Positions 24,801 to 37,910 are shown, counted from the first letter of the stretch. The stretch: 64,000 bases of DNA from Salarias fasciatus (GCF_902148845.1 NC_043757.1:24393342-24457341), one strand, 5' to 3'. The notes: generated from the letters alone by a model not told the origin. Program-made: numbers and translations.

Positions 24801-27800
24801 GCGGGCGTTCTTCAGGTAGGCAGCGATGGCCTGCTGGTTCTGTTCTTCGCGTTCTTGCTGAAGAGGGGGAAAATGTGGACCGTTTAAGAACAGATGAACT
24901 TTTGAAAAAGGACGAAAAATCACAATAAGATAAAAGAGTCAGGATTATGAGGGCAAACTCACCAAGATGGAAGCTGGCTTGATGATGTGGATGGCTTTAG
25001 CCAGAGAGGCGGACATGGCAGTCAGCTGGTTCCTGATCTGCTCCGACGGCATGTTCTGCAGGAAAGGACCGACGGGAGCATCCTCTTTGGTGGAGTAGTT
25101 CAGGTCTGAGCCGAAGCTCAGAGTGCGGGAGCTGTGGTCGATCCGGACCTTTAGAGAGGAAAACAAAAGGTGAGGCCGAGCCGCACATCCCATCATCACT
25201 GATCTGACGAGTTGGGACTTTCTCTTACTTGCAGGTCACAGTGTCGAGCTGCATCCACAATGGAGCGCTCCAGCTGAAAGGCGTCCACAAACGGCACCAG
25301 GGAGGCCAGGCGGCTGAACTCGATGCTCTGATAGATCTGTGCAACCTGATTAAGAGAGACCGGTGCGTTTTAGAGGCACAATCTTGAATCGTGTTCAGGA
25401 AAGATTTAGAAAAGGAAACCTAGAATCACCTGCTGCAGGAGCCTCAGGATGGTGTTATTCTGCAGGTGTGGCACATACTGCTGCAGATCAGGCTCTTTCT
25501 CAGCTTGATCTCTCACCCAGTTCAACACCTGGAAGCAGAGCACACACACTCAGTGTGTTGGTGGGTTTTTTATCTCCTATTTTCCAGTTTGCATCTGCCA
25601 CACGGCGCTGGACGGCTTACCTTGGTCACTCTTCCACTCAGCTTCAGAGGATGAAAGTCCACCTCCAGCCAGTTGTACAGCTCCTTCACTTCAGGCACCA
25701 CATACTGCAGCAAGTTGAATCTCACCTAAAACACAAGCAGGGCATCATAAACCCATTAATGATTTAGTCAGTGAAGAAACTCAGCTTTCGGTGTTTGATA
25801 AACACACACTGAGAAGGCTGTTTTTACTGCGGATCGTACCATATCATTGATGAGACTCTGGCGGGTGGGTGGGGACTGCAGGCCCAGGAGGGTAGCCAGC
25901 CTGCGGTGTTTCTCCACAATGATGCCGTCCATATCGAGCAGCCGAGCGATGTCGGTACGCTCGGGGGTGATGGGAATAGACAGCGTTGCCAAGAGGACTC
26001 TGGTGGACATCCTGAGAACCGGGACGAACAAAGACATTGATTATCACGTCGTCACAAACATCAGAAGAACTCTGGTGCAGTTTTAAGGAAATAAACAAAC
26101 CTCTGCATTTCTTCTTGAGTCAGATTCTTTCGCATCTCCCTGGAGAGGTGATAGAGGCGGTGGAGGGTGCAGGAGTGGAAGAGAGCATTTCCAGACTTCC
26201 AGAACACAGTGGACACCTTGTTGTAGTAGTTGGCCATCAGCTGGGGTTTGGGAGGCTTCTTGGAGAGAGCAAAGAGGCCATGGATGTCCTCTACAGCCTT
26301 AAAGGCTTCCTGATGAGGGAACAAGAAAAATGCGCTTTTAGTAGAAACGATGTAAACAGAACACGTGAAAATACCTTCAGTAAACTTTCTGTCCAAGTTT
26401 TTAACTCATGTAGAGTAAAACTCTTTTAATAAGCACGTTTTACAGTGACTGAAGATTCTGTTCGACAGACCGACCTGCCAGAGCTCCATGCTGATGGCGC
26501 TGTCCAGCTGCACCAGACGCGTCTCCAGATGCATGGACTGACTCTCAGGGTTGTTCAGGTTGATGGCTGTGCTCTGGTTGTGGTGGCGCTGGATCTGACC
26601 CAGATGCATGCGCAGGTTGTCGCACAGCTTACGGAATTCTGCTTTCCGGGTGTACTGCAGGCAGAACTTGAAGGCTGTGGGAAACATAAGGGCAGATGTT
26701 GATTTGAGACATGACTTACACAAACTCCTGACCTCACCATGTTTTTTTTTATTACTGTGACACCCTACAGCTTTAAATTTAAAGAAAAGATGACTCAAAA
26801 AATGAATATTACCCATTGTGATGGCAAACTAATTATATTAATTTCCAAAATTGGTACAGAGTGTGTGTCTGTCTCTACCTTGCTGGGCGATGTCATGATA
26901 AAGACGCTCCACTTTAGAGTTGTTTCTCAGCAGGTCCAGGCACTGACGGTACGACTCCCACAGGAACTTGACCCAGGGAGTGAGCAGCAGGCGATCAGTT
27001 CGGTCCTGAGTGTCCTCTCCACTCACAGCACTCAGGAGCACACTGGAAAACACAACAAACTCCATATTCACTATTCAGATTTAAAATCGTAACAAACTTA
27101 AGAGTTTGCGGCCTGAGCCTCCAGCTTCCAACACGCCTGCAGCGTTCCACCATTCCCTATGCTTGCTCATGTGGAATTGTTTGGATTTTTTCTGTTTGAG
27201 TGCCTTGAAATAACTGTTGTGTCCAGTCCAGCAATGGGCCGGGCTTCTGTTAGAGGGACGGGGCGGCCTCACCTCTCTGGAGTCTGGATGTTGTCCAGAT
27301 CCTCGATGTCCAGGACCATCTGCTGGGACTCCTCCTTGGCCGTCTCCGTCTTCTCCTCTGCCAGCTTCAGGTAAGCCCTCACCACATCCTCCAGTGATTT
27401 GATGTTGACCTGGGCACACAAAGAGAGGTTACTCCCATGTAAACAGCACGCTTCTGAGTTCAAACAGCACAGATTTCTCCCCACGTACCTGCTGGCAGAT
27501 GTTCTTGTACTGGTAGAGACCCTCCTTGGCCAGGTGGCTCTTGCGCAGATCCACGCAGAGCTCCAGGTACTTGAGCATAATGGGCTCGTGGATCTTCTGC
27601 CATGTCCGATGTTTCTTGCTTTTGATGACATCGTACAAAACATCCAAGGCTGGCTGCTTCTTGCCAACCTCGAGAAATTCTGTGCAAACCGATCACAGAG
27701 TTAAAACACTAAAATGAGCCAGCAACATTACATTTGTTTAAAGATACTCTCCGGTGTTGTGGATTAAGCGGTTTGCCGGATAACACGCCCTCGTTCTAGC

Positions 27801-28300
27801 TTGCGATAACAAAAGACACTGGACCCGACAGAAATTCGTAGCTTTCCTGGCAAACACCATTCAACAGTATCAACAATATAGTTTCCAAGTTTTACTGCAG
27901 CATCTATTGTTACCAACAACAGCGACGGGCACTAAAGAACATCAGTTAACAGGGAAACTAGTTCTTCCGAAACACCGGAGTCAGGCCTGTTCTGTGTCGC
28001 AACGATAATCAAGTATCAGATCTGCCCGACACAGTGATTACCAGGCGCTACATTACTGTCACAGCACTGAAGCAAACTCAGAAACGTTCATGTTTAAGCA
28101 ATATCAGTAATTTAGAGCATGACTGAGCTGGTTAAAAGCGCAGGCCGGCTCCTGCTAGCAAAGGCCTCCGCGCCACAGATAGCATTTAGCCCGGCGGCTA
28201 GCTGCTAGCATGACACGTATGGGACAAATGAAAAAAGGTGCTTCCGCTCACCGTTCGCTCGTTTGAGAGCATTCTCTGGCCGCTGGAAATACGCCGGCAT
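21845..28300 (-). CDS. eif3a: Eukaryotic translation initiation factor 3 subunit A
   Basis: This is the largest scaffold subunit of eIF3, which binds the 40S ribosome and helps recruit mRNA in the cytoplasm. Twenty-two coding exons join in phase to 1,235 residues (human 1,382): 28300-28252, 27679-27489, 27409-27273, 27042-26879, 26674-26475, 26309-26101, 26011-25840, 25725-25621, 25528-25430, 25345-25229, 25148-24963, 24857-24510, 24430-24326, 24243-24130, 24053-23931, 23853-23700, 23572-23391, 23309-23224, 23146-22719, 22634-22499, 22387-22170, 22029-21845. The N-terminus [18 protein letters not shown] is diagnostic. The N-terminal half is the helical/PCI part. Residues about 545-890 are a highly charged coiled coil. 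Residues about 943-1,044 are the [10 protein letters not shown]-type decapeptide repeats. An RD/RE-rich tail ends in DGWTTVRR. The donor after exon 17 (GTCCGG) is weak. The gene is head-to-head with dennd10. Confidence 0.97.
22756..23061 (-). repeat. eIF3a decapeptide repeat coding array
   Basis: Within exon 19, about ten tandem units of roughly 30 bp encode variants of [13 protein letters not shown]. Units at the 3' end decay ([20 protein letters not shown], then shortened units). This is the known eIF3a repeat region. Human eIF3a has more units, which accounts for much of the length difference. Confidence 0.9.
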
Positions 28301-28450
28301 GTCGGTGGCGTTCTACTAAACCTCGGAAACGGATGACTTAGAGAAAAATGTGTGGAAATTTCACCAGTCCATCCGAGCCACGCTCCGACCCGCTAAGAGA
28401 AGAACCTCGTGAGCGAAGCACCGGGGGTTGCCATGTGCGATGCGGCGGCA
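28301..28450 (-). promoter_or_regulatory. eif3a 5' UTR and promoter region
   Basis: This is the sequence upstream of the eif3a ATG on the minus strand. A pyrimidine tract CTTCTCTT (28,395-28,402 in minus orientation) lies about 100 bases upstream of the ATG. It would suit a 5'TOP start of the kind used by many translation-factor mRNAs. The transcription start itself is not visible. Confidence 0.35.
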
Positions 28451-30654
28451 TCCCCCTCTGACAGCGCCCGCGTCAGCATTACCTTTGTGATTGTTTTACT
28501 AAGATAATATTCAGTTTTTTCATCGTTTCACGCCTTTCTGTTTAAAATGGGTTTAAAGCTTTCTGTCTAAGTTTTCATTTAAGACAAATTATCTTTTCTT
28601 TTTTTATATATACAGATAATGTGCCAATTTATTCTATTTATTCTGTGTGGAGCAACTGTTCAAAAGAATCTCCCTCTGGAATTATTAACAAAGAATTTCA
28701 GTATATACGTGCCACCAGCTCACGCCATCATAACAAATAGATAATTTAAGGAAAGAAGCCCCTGAAAGTGGTTTGAAATCCCCACAGAGCCCAGAAGGAA
28801 GCCACAGACACCTCACAGATGAACAGAGATAGTCAGTGCTGCTACCTTTAACAGTTCACAGGCAATTCTACACATTTATAGCAAATACAAAACAACATGC
28901 AATTTGACAGTCATGTATTTTCAAAATCTTTATTCCAACATAGAAAAACAGTCTGCAATCGAATCCAAGTTTTTCTAGATGAGATGAGATGAGATCAATC
29001 AGTAATGTCCTTTCTTCTGTATATTGTCATAAACCAATAGAAATGTGACCATACGTTTAAAATAGCATGAAAATAGAAGAGGATTTATTTGTTTTTGGAA
29101 AAATGCTTCAATATCTAATATGTAAATAACTCAGTCTCAGTAAGTCACGTCATTACCGGAATTTTTAACCAACATGGCAACTTAAACTGCGCAAAGTTCC
29201 CGGATTTTCTCAGTGAAGGTACGTTCAATTACTTCACAAAAAGTGGTATTTTCCAACTCCCATGGTGTTTCAAGCAGAAGCGATCACCGAATACCTGTGG
29301 CATCTTCTAACTTTTCTTCTTTCAGTTGGCGTCGGTCTGATAAAAACAAATATGAGGCATATTTAACGAACCTAAATCTTTGTTCATGTGCAAATATACT
29401 GCACCCTTATTCAATTTTGTATAAAAAAAGGGGGGTTAATCCACATCAAAAAACATTTTGCGTTTCACTGTGGAGTTACTGTTCAAGCGGAAATTTCTGA
29501 TCAACGCAAATAACAAGAAGAAAGCAAAGCAGCTGCAGGGAAATAAATTATTTTGCATTTATATTGATTTTGTTAAAAAGTATGTTGTATGTTTTCTTGG
29601 GTTTCTTGTGATTTTTTCTGCTATGTTTTAGTTTTGGTTTTGGCTGTGAATGTTTCTATTTTGGCCATTTGTGCATTGGAAATGTTTATGTAAGAGTTAT
29701 CTATTAGTATCATATAATGAAAACATCTCTTTTTGAACGTCAGGAAGAATAGTAATCACTACTGTGGCAACAAGTGGGGACCATGAAACAATAAACAGTA
29801 GCAACAATATATTTTTTTTTATTATATGATTTTACTTTTTGCGCATCAATGAAGTGTTGAGAAAGAAACTTTACGATGTGTTTTGTCAATGTGTTACTTC
29901 TCAAAAGGTACTTTGAATATTTGAACAGAATATGATTGATTATGTTTTGTCTTTAATGTAAATATATGAAGCATATTACTGAAATATTTTTTCTTTTCCT
30001 GTAAAAAAAACTTAAACTAATTTCTGTTGTTCTGTGTATTTATGTAATGTATCAATTTTAAAACAGTGGATAAAACTCAAATTCAAATTTCACAGAGAAT
30101 TTTTACAAAGGGAGCAAAATTTAATTTTTACTTATTATTTCCGTGGTACAGGAACGCAGCATACCGGCGTGCTGTGATTGGCTGAGAGCAGCGTGTCCCG
30201 GAAGAGGGAAGAGAGGGAGGAAGGTGTGTTGACATCTCCGGAGTCCACATCAGGGCCACAGACGGTTTTCAGCTCTTCGTCTGTCGACTTAAATCCTCCC
30301 AGCGTCCCTCTGTGACTCCTGAAGCTCCCCGGAGCTTTCAAGGTGAGCAGGCGGCTCTCTGTGGGTCTTCCAAGGCGTCTGAAGTCTGCTCCCTGTCCTG
30401 TGTTTCGGATTAACTGGTCTCCCCGGTAATTGGTGACCGTCTGTCTTTCGCGTCCGTCGTTTGTGCTGCTTGTAACAGCAGGTGTCAATATAAGAATCAT
30501 AAAAGGTATGAGACTTTGAAACATTTCTGTGGCGTTTTAACATTTGCTGTTGCTAGTAACAACCGCGGACGCTGAAGGAGGTCGGTCACCAGTTAACAGG
30601 GAAACCAGATAATCGGAAACACCGGCTGACCCGTGGCTCTGAATTCCTCCAGGT
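28451..30654. other. eif3a-dennd10 head-to-head interval
   Basis: No supportable protein gene. The sequence is mostly AT-rich. A short run of GATGA repeats lies near 28,976-28,993. The part from 30,150 to 30,640 is GC-richer and is the likely dennd10 promoter and 5' UTR; the minus-strand frame over it is treated as chance. Confidence 0.5.
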
Positions 30655-30675
30655 ATGGGACATGGCAGCGACTGA
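30655..30675 (+). other. Short upstream ORF overlapping the dennd10 start
   Basis: An ATG at 30,655 opens a six-codon frame ending with TGA at 30,673-30,675. It overlaps the dennd10 start codon (30,662) in another frame. If it lies in the mRNA leader it could reduce initiation at the main ATG. Whether it is transcribed is not known. Confidence 0.3.
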
Positions 30676-33087
30676 AACGCAGCTGATGTTGAGCGTCGGG
30701 CTAATCGGTGAGTTTGAGCCCCTTGGTTGTGAATTTCTGGTGAAATGAGCCGCTCAACATTCAGCTGCAGCATCACATGACAGCAACGTGACCCAGAAGT
30801 GTCCCTCACTGTGTGAACATCCTTCCTGTGTTCGATTCCCACCAGAGAAAGATGTGAACGGAGACACGCTGTGGGTGTGGTGCTACCCGTCAGTGGGCTC
30901 TGACATGAGGCAGGTCCTGCTCAGGAAGTGCTGTCTGACACAGGATGGCCGGGACTTCCACACCTTTGTCTTTGGCCAGTTTAGTCGTACCTGGTACTAC
31001 ATCAGCACGGTGGAGGTGCAGGAACCCACTGCCCTGAACAAGGTACTGTGACATGATCTGCATTTGGTGTCTCCATATGACTTAAATAAATACAAAAGCA
31101 TTCAAGTAAATGATACTGATGTCTTAGGGGTTTGAATTTAATAACCGGGAGATCATCAGTGCATGCCCCTGTGTTTGGGAAACGTCATGTTTCCCTCTGT
31201 TGTGGATGTATTTCTACTAACAGCAGGTTTTTGATAAAGGTTTCAGTTCAAACATGCCAGCTTTTCACGTCAGCTCTCGCTGTATCTAACAGAAAACAAG
31301 AAGCAGAAAGCTACGTGCTGCTCGCTACACATAGTCCCCCTCTGAAAACTGAGAAATCTTTCTGTTTCCACATTAGTTTTCTCATAAATCTCTGGATTTG
31401 CTTTGCACAGGATAAACATGGTCGTACTTAAGGCCTTCTAATTTGTATTCTGTTCAGCTATTTTTCTTTTTTACTGCAGATACTCCTCCGGGTAATTTAA
31501 TTAGAGTATTTGTTTTGATTTATGTTCTTATTTCTCCTCTTATGTTCCCCCTCCAAGGTCACTCATTTTTCAATAGTTGTGACAGCAAAAGACTTCAACC
31601 CTGAGAAGTACGCTGCGCTCAGCCGGATCCTCTGCAGGTAACGAGCAGCAGATCCAGCTCCTCGCCATTTAGCGGTTTGAGTGGGACTCATGGAGGGAAG
31701 TGTCGTCCTCAGGATGTACGTCAAACACGGCAGCCCGGTGAAGATGATGGAGGCCTACATCACCGTCCTCACCAAGGGAATCTGTCAGAGCGACGAGAAC
31801 GGCTCCTTCCTCATCAAGGACTACGACGTCCGGAAGGCGTACCTGGCAGGGTCCATCAAAGGTCAGACGCTCCGGTAGTTCAGGGCTGAGTCGCACACTT
31901 GAACGGGGAGGTGTGAAATATAAGGCTGGTGGTCCAAAAGTGAAGCCATACACTTTTAAAAACTGATTTCAGCATTCATAGGATTTGATGTGATGTGAAA
32001 TCTTTTTGAGGAACAGTTTTAAGGAACAATGTTTTCATTTTCAGTTTCTTTTGTAACTACAAAACGATCCTGACAGCCTTTAGCGTGGATGAAAGATAAA
32101 ACGTTGGGTATTTCCTCATTTAAACAAAAACCACGACTTGCCGTGAGCGTCAACGTGCACGTGACTGTCTGTCCTCCTCTCAGACGTGGTGTCTCAGTTC
32201 GGGATGGAGACCATCATCCTGTACACGGCGCTGCTGCTGAAGAAGCGGGTGGTGGTGCACCACCCTCGGATCGAGGCCTTGCTGGAGTTCACTCGGTGAG
32301 CGTCGACCTCGCCGTGAGCCTCTGACCCCGGACCGGCGGCCGACCGTGACCCCGCCCCGTCTCTCCTCTCTTCCAGAGTGCTGCCGGCTCTGACGTGGCA
32401 CAGGAAGGACTGGTCCATCCTGCACCCGTACGTGCACCTGGCTGACGCCGAGCTGGAGGACCTGAAGAAGTGTCCCGGTGCGTCTCCGTTCGCGCAGCTG
32501 ACAGGAAGCGGTCTCGTCTTGCAGAGTCCGCTGCGGTGGAGCGGCGAGAAAACCGAGTGTTTATTCAGCCTCTCCTTCGCAGCGTACGTCGCCGGGTTCG
32601 TGGATCCGGAAGTGAGCAACAGATCGGACTTGTTCGACGTGTTCGTGAACCTCCCGGAAAGCGTCATCACGGTATCCCAGAGCGCCAAAGGTACGGTGTG
32701 GTGGAAGGAGCGAGCGGCGCGCACCGACTCCCTCAGACTGACGCCCGGTGTTTCACCGCAGAGGCCATGGCGATGGGGAAGCTGCACAAGGACATCGGTC
32801 AGCTGATCGTCCAGTCGGCCGAGGACGCCGAGCGCTCCGACAGTCAGGTCATCAAGGTGAGAACTCGCCGTCGGCTGTTAGAGCCGCGGCCGCCGGTCTA
32901 ACCTCGCGTTCGCCCGCAGGACATTTCTGTCAAGACCAGAGAGCTCATCTCCAGCCTGGTGACGCTGGCCGATGAGGGCCAGGACTCCAAGATCACGCTG
33001 GAGGGCCTGAAGCAGCGCCACTTCCCCCCGGCCACCGAGAACTTCCTCTTTCATTTGGCGGCCGCCGAGCAGCTCCTACGGATATGA
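30662..33087 (+). CDS. dennd10: DENN domain-containing protein 10 (FAM45A)
   Basis: A small DENN-fold protein linked to late endosome/multivesicular body homeostasis and to the Commander endosomal recycling complex. Nine exons join in phase: 30662-30707, 30846-31042, 31558-31637, 31713-31861, 32184-32295, 32377-32477, 32583-32690, 32762-32856, 32920-33087. They give 351 residues (human 357). Recognisable family segments are [18 protein letters not shown] at the start, LWVWCYPS near residue 27, [82 protein letters not shown] and the C-terminus [17 protein letters not shown]. The start was chosen because it gives the family N-terminus. All introns are GT-AG and most are under 350 bp. It is head-to-head with eif3a and tail-to-tail with sfxn4. 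Confidence 0.96.
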
Positions 33088-34594
33088 ACTCTGGTTTTCT
33101 ACTGAGGCCGTGCAGCCGAGATGAGCGTCGGTCTGTCCGCTGAAATCCTGACGCGAGGAGCAGAAGTCTGAGCAGCATCTCATTTTTAATACAAACTGTC
33201 AATATGCAACGTTTTCCCAGAATCAAACACACCACAGAGATCGATTTTTCATCAGAAGCACGTCAGAAAACACACTTCCTGTGGAGCGCCAGTGTAAACA
33301 TGCTTGAATCCTCCCCTGGCAGACGGCTGAGACGGGTTTAATAAGCGGATAAAATGTTTCAGACAGGATGAGGTTCAGGTCTGAACGGTGGGATCAGTGG
33401 TTCAGAACTCAGCTTTGGATACACATTTCATTTATGCACAAAATGCGGCAGGTTTTTATTCTTTTCTCAGTTTTATCTGCGACTTTGATTCCAAATTGTT
33501 TAATCTAAGCCTATGGATTCATACTTAGTTGATTCCTTAAAAGTTAAAAAGTCAGTCAGTTTGAGTTCCGGAGATGGTTTCTTTGTTTCACCGACGCTTC
33601 CTCAGTGGAAAGCCCTGTGTTCCCTTTAAACGCCGCCATGTTTGTAAGGAGGATGCATTTGCGGGATGAGCGGCAGAGCCGACGTTGTTACACCCCAGAT
33701 GGTTTGGTTTCCCTGGATTTCGCTCGTCTTTTATTGGTGCTTCTCAAATTCTGCCGCTCATCCCTCAAATGCACGTGCCTTACAAATACGGACATAAACA
33801 GACTCCTCAGTATTATGAGAGTTATTGTCAAATGAGATTATTACAACAAAGAAACAATCCACCAAACACCAATTTCTGACTTCATGTTTCTTAGTTTACA
33901 TACTGAAAGAAGCACATTAGCTCTTTTCCCATTTCCAGATGCTCATGGACAAAACTCCATTTTCAAACTGATCTACGCACTTTTTTTTTTTTTTTTCTTT
34001 TTGGCAACTGCAGAGTAAGCACAGTGAGTCCAGATCAGATCTCTGTGGAAAACAGCATTTGGTCTCTTCAAGCTGCTTCTCGACAGTTGTTATCTTGCAG
34101 CGTGATCCTGTGGAGACAATGCTCAGCTGCTGCTGCTGCTGCTGATTAATTAATTCCCCATTAACTGTTCGGTGTAGTCCTCGCATCACTGCTCGAGTGA
34201 AATTGCACCGTTCTGTTTATTTTGTATTTTACTAATATCTAATATTGCCTCACAACAAGCAGATGAAGCTTGTCAGCCTTCATGTTGTCAGAGATTTTTA
34301 TTGCATTAACCGTTTTTTTTTTTTTAACTCCATTACTCTCCATATTGCCAAACAGACGGCTCGGTAATTCAGGTGAGACAGCGAGTGCAATACAGAGAAA
34401 CGACCATGTAAGTTTAAAAAAAAAAAAAAAAACCTAAATGTATTTTCATGAACTGATGTAATATTTGCTACAGATGTGTCTAATATTCCAACAGAATAAA
34501 TTTAATATCAAAAAGTGGGCTGAGACTGATGGGAACGTGGATACGGGAGGAAGCAGCTGCTCTCCGTCTCCCAGTCCGTCGCTGCTGCTGTTCC
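33088..34594. other. Shared 3' flank of dennd10 and sfxn4
   Basis: The two genes converge here, so this interval must hold both 3' UTRs. No additional gene is visible. A CTG/GCT run (about 34,124-34,143) and T/A runs occur. No single polyadenylation signal stands out for either gene. Confidence 0.5.
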
Positions 34595-37309
34595 TCAGAG
34601 TCCTCGGTGGTAGAACAAGTGTCCTCCGGCTGCTCCGGCCTGCAGCTCCTCCTCCAACTCTTCCCGCTTTATCTGTAAAAACAAGGCCAGGGTCAGCCGA
34701 GGCCGAGGCCGAGCCGGGCGGGCGGCGCAGCGGGGGTTCCGGATCTCACCGTCCCCAGCTGTGGGAAGAGGCTGAATGAGACGGGGAGCATGAGGCCCAG
34801 GACCAGCGCCGTGCTGACGTGGCGGACCGGCGCCGCCAGCAGGGAGTTCCTCTGGAAGAGTCTGGTCCTGTGAGGGAGAACCTGCGCTCAGTCCTGACGG
34901 CTTGAGGGTCGGGGATGTTCGGAAAGCAGACCCGAGGAGGCCGACTGACCTCTTCAGCAGCAGAAGCAGCAGGTTGGGAAACGCAGCCGTCGCTCCGAAC
35001 AGCGCCGCCCGCGACAGAGCCGTCTCTCTCACAGCCTGGGGAGGAGAGAGGAAATAACGGGTCCCGTTCAGACGATGCAGGTTTCATCCGGGTCTCATCC
35101 GTTTCTCACCTGTTTCCCTGCTGCCTTGGAGACGCCGGCCAGGTTTCCCTGCTGATCGAACACCTGGACGCCGGTTTCGGACTCCTCGCTCCTTATGGTG
35201 AAAACGCTGAAGAAGGCCAGAGCGGCTGGGAAAGGTCACACGTGTTGGTACTGCGTACATACCGCCAGGACGAGTCACTGCAGGAGGAGTTACCTGAGAG
35301 CGGGACCGGCAGCGCCGACCTGAGGAAGGCCTGGACGGGAGGACTGGTGATGTTGAGTCGGTTAACGAAGATCTGAGGGAGGGCCTGAAACAGAGGCTTG
35401 AATCAGAACCTCAGGTGAGCCTGGTAACACTGAGCAGAAACTTTCAGAGCGTCTCATCAGGCGCCGTGGGCACTATCGCGCCGTACGCACCCCGGCGCAC
35501 GCCGCGTAGGAGACGGTTCCCGCCACCAGCAGCAGCTGCCGCAGGCCGGTCTCCGCGCCCTGCTGCAGAGAGATAAAGAGGGAGACGGTGAAGCGGCGGC
35601 AGAAGCAGGGCAAAAAGATTACAGGAGGATTCCAGCAAGTGGGCCACATTACCTGCTCTGATGAGCGATTTCTGTGGGCGAAGTTGAACCCGGCGTAGTA
35701 GCTCTGCAGCAGGAACTGCGAGCAGACGGGCCAACATTTAACATGTTCAGAGGGGAGAATAGCTCAGCCTCAGCGGTGGCTGCAGTTAATTACCTGCCAG
35801 AAGAGAGCGGGTTTGACGGTGCTGTGAGGCAGAAGGCTGGCGACAACCTGCGAAGCAAAGAGCCCAAAAACAGCTTTGACAGAGGAACGAGGAAAAGGAA
35901 GCTCAGGTATCCGTGCAGGAAGAGAGACTCACCAGAGGTCCTGATACTGGAAGCACAGCTGCAAGAAAAAGATTTGATAACGGATCACATTTGTTCCAGC
36001 TGCTGCATAAGAAGCCGCTCAAATTAGGATTCTTATTGATTCGGATTACATTTTCAAGGCAGTAAAGCTCCTGATCTCATCAGGTATTAGGCTTTATAGT
36101 TCAGGCACAAACAGCTTTGGGAGTAAAATGGAAAAAATATCAAGTGGTGAAAATTATTGTCACTCAGGGTGAAATATAGAAATTACTTTTATATCTCACC
36201 TGAAAATACATATTTCAACAGAGTCAAAGTTTATAAAGAGGGTTTTTTTTAATGTGAATAAAGAAACTACCTATATATCAGGACTGAAATATTTCATGAA
36301 TCAGGTCATGACATAAAAATAAATTAACTCTTAACTTTAAAGGTTTTTACTTACTGCTATGTGCGGATAACAGACATAACAGTAAAAGTGTCAAGAATAA
36401 AAATGCAGAACTCTTAATCATTTGTGTTTTTTGACAGTGCACGTGTTCACTACATCCTGAGTTACATTTAATAGCAGTGGATAAAAAACCCCGAGCAAGA
36501 CTGAAAGTCAAGCTGAGGTTACCTGGAGGACGGAAAACCAGAGGCAGAGGAGCGCCGGAGTCGGCGTGGACCGAGGACTGCAGACAGAGACGACGTCGGG
36601 ACTGAGCAGAGTGTTTGAAAGCAGAACAGGAGGCAGACACACTCCCTGCTGCTGAGGCTTGACTTCTCTGTGTCATAAAGCTTCCAGCTGCTTCAGGCCA
36701 TTTTCTAGTGAAACTGCTTTAGGTTGAACCCTACTGAGCTTCTGTCTTTCCTCACTCACCATGTTTCACTGCTACATTCCAACATATTCTAACATTCTGC
36801 CTCTTTCCTGTAGTCTGTAGCAGAAAGTCTCCACCTCTGAGTCTCATTCTGCAGAAATGTCAGAATATCTGTAGTGACTTACAAGTGAGAGGGTCGCCGC
36901 AGCTTCATCCTGCAGAGGAAAGGAGGAAAATAAAATGTTAAACAATCTGCATCACTTTGTTCTGCCGATGCAGCTGAACCTGAACTGACCTTTTGACCCA
37001 GTTCTTCCAGCCTCCCAGCAAGGAGAGAGTGAGCCTTCTGTATTTCAGGCTGGGGGGAAGGAGAGATGTGTTAAACAGGAGGTTTTATTTCTACTCATCT
37101 CGCAGCATCGCAGGTGATCTCTCACATCGGAGGCCAGCAGGAGGGCCGGGTCCAGCAGACTGAACCAGGTCCGCACGCGGCTGAAAAAAGACTGACAGCA
37201 AATAGGTTTCAGTCAAAATACACACAGCTGAGTGATAAAGGAGGTGAGTGCTGCTGAGGACTGAGGTTACCTGGCCCTCTGTTCTCCAATATAACAGGTT
37301 CGGATCCAT
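34595..37309 (-). CDS. sfxn4: Sideroflexin-4
   Basis: A mitochondrial inner-membrane protein of the sideroflexin family. SFXN4 is needed for complex I assembly and iron-sulfur/heme homeostasis rather than clear serine transport. Fourteen exons join in phase: 37309-37271, 37191-37126, 37049-36990, 36909-36883, 36577-36523, 35958-35933, 35847-35794, 35715-35653, 35562-35491, 35384-35294, 35225-35110, 35035-34950, 34867-34750, 34672-34595. They give about 316 residues (human 337). Supporting segments are NLLYWRTEGQSFFSRVRTW, QSYYAGFNFAHRNRS, LPQIFVNRLNITSPPVQ, VFDQQGNLAGVSKAAGK, VRETALSRAALFGATAAFP and the C-terminus GGHLFYHRGL, which matches human FYHRGV. The usual sideroflexin HPDT-type motif reads VHADSG near residue 68. 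One acceptor is a CAGCAG pair (35,562 or 35,559). An upstream, longer start cannot be excluded. Confidence 0.92.
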
Positions 37310-37900
37310 CAGGGCCGCCGGGACATTAACCTCTTATAAATAAATAAATTATATCAGGGGGGAAACGGGGATAAACTACTGTGATGAAGCTCCTATGAGC
37401 AGGACTCCTCCATGCTGCTGAGGTCAAGCTGTACTTACACTTCCGCATTTGGTCACGTGTTCAGTTAAGCTTTATGCTGCATTCACGGACAGCAAAAAAA
37501 CATCAGCAATCTGGACATCTACTTTATACAAGTTCAGGTTTTGTTTTTTTTTTTTTAGGAGAGAGCGCAAGACTAGCGTTGACATCTACTTGTAATTATT
37601 TGTAGGTATTTGTGGATAATTATTTAAGAGGATTTTTAATTTAATTTTTTTATTTATTTTGGATTTTTAATAGGGTAAATTTGTGTTTCTAATGAATATT
37701 TGTCCCTACATTTTTATATTTGTGCTGAATTCTTCAACAGTTGTGAAAACATGTAATGTCTTCAGACAGGAAATGTCTACAGTGACTGAGAAATATACGT
37801 ATGTATTCATATCATGCATTTTACAATAAAGTGCACTCAATGAGAGAAAGAAAATCTTGATCAAAAATGTCAGAAGCATTAAAAAGCTGGAAAGAGTTCA
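37310..37900. other. sfxn4 upstream flank
   Basis: No gene seen. The first 150 bp upstream of the sfxn4 ATG is the likely promoter and leader on the minus strand. The remainder is AT-rich. Confidence 0.45.
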
Positions 37901-37910
37901 GGTATTTAAA

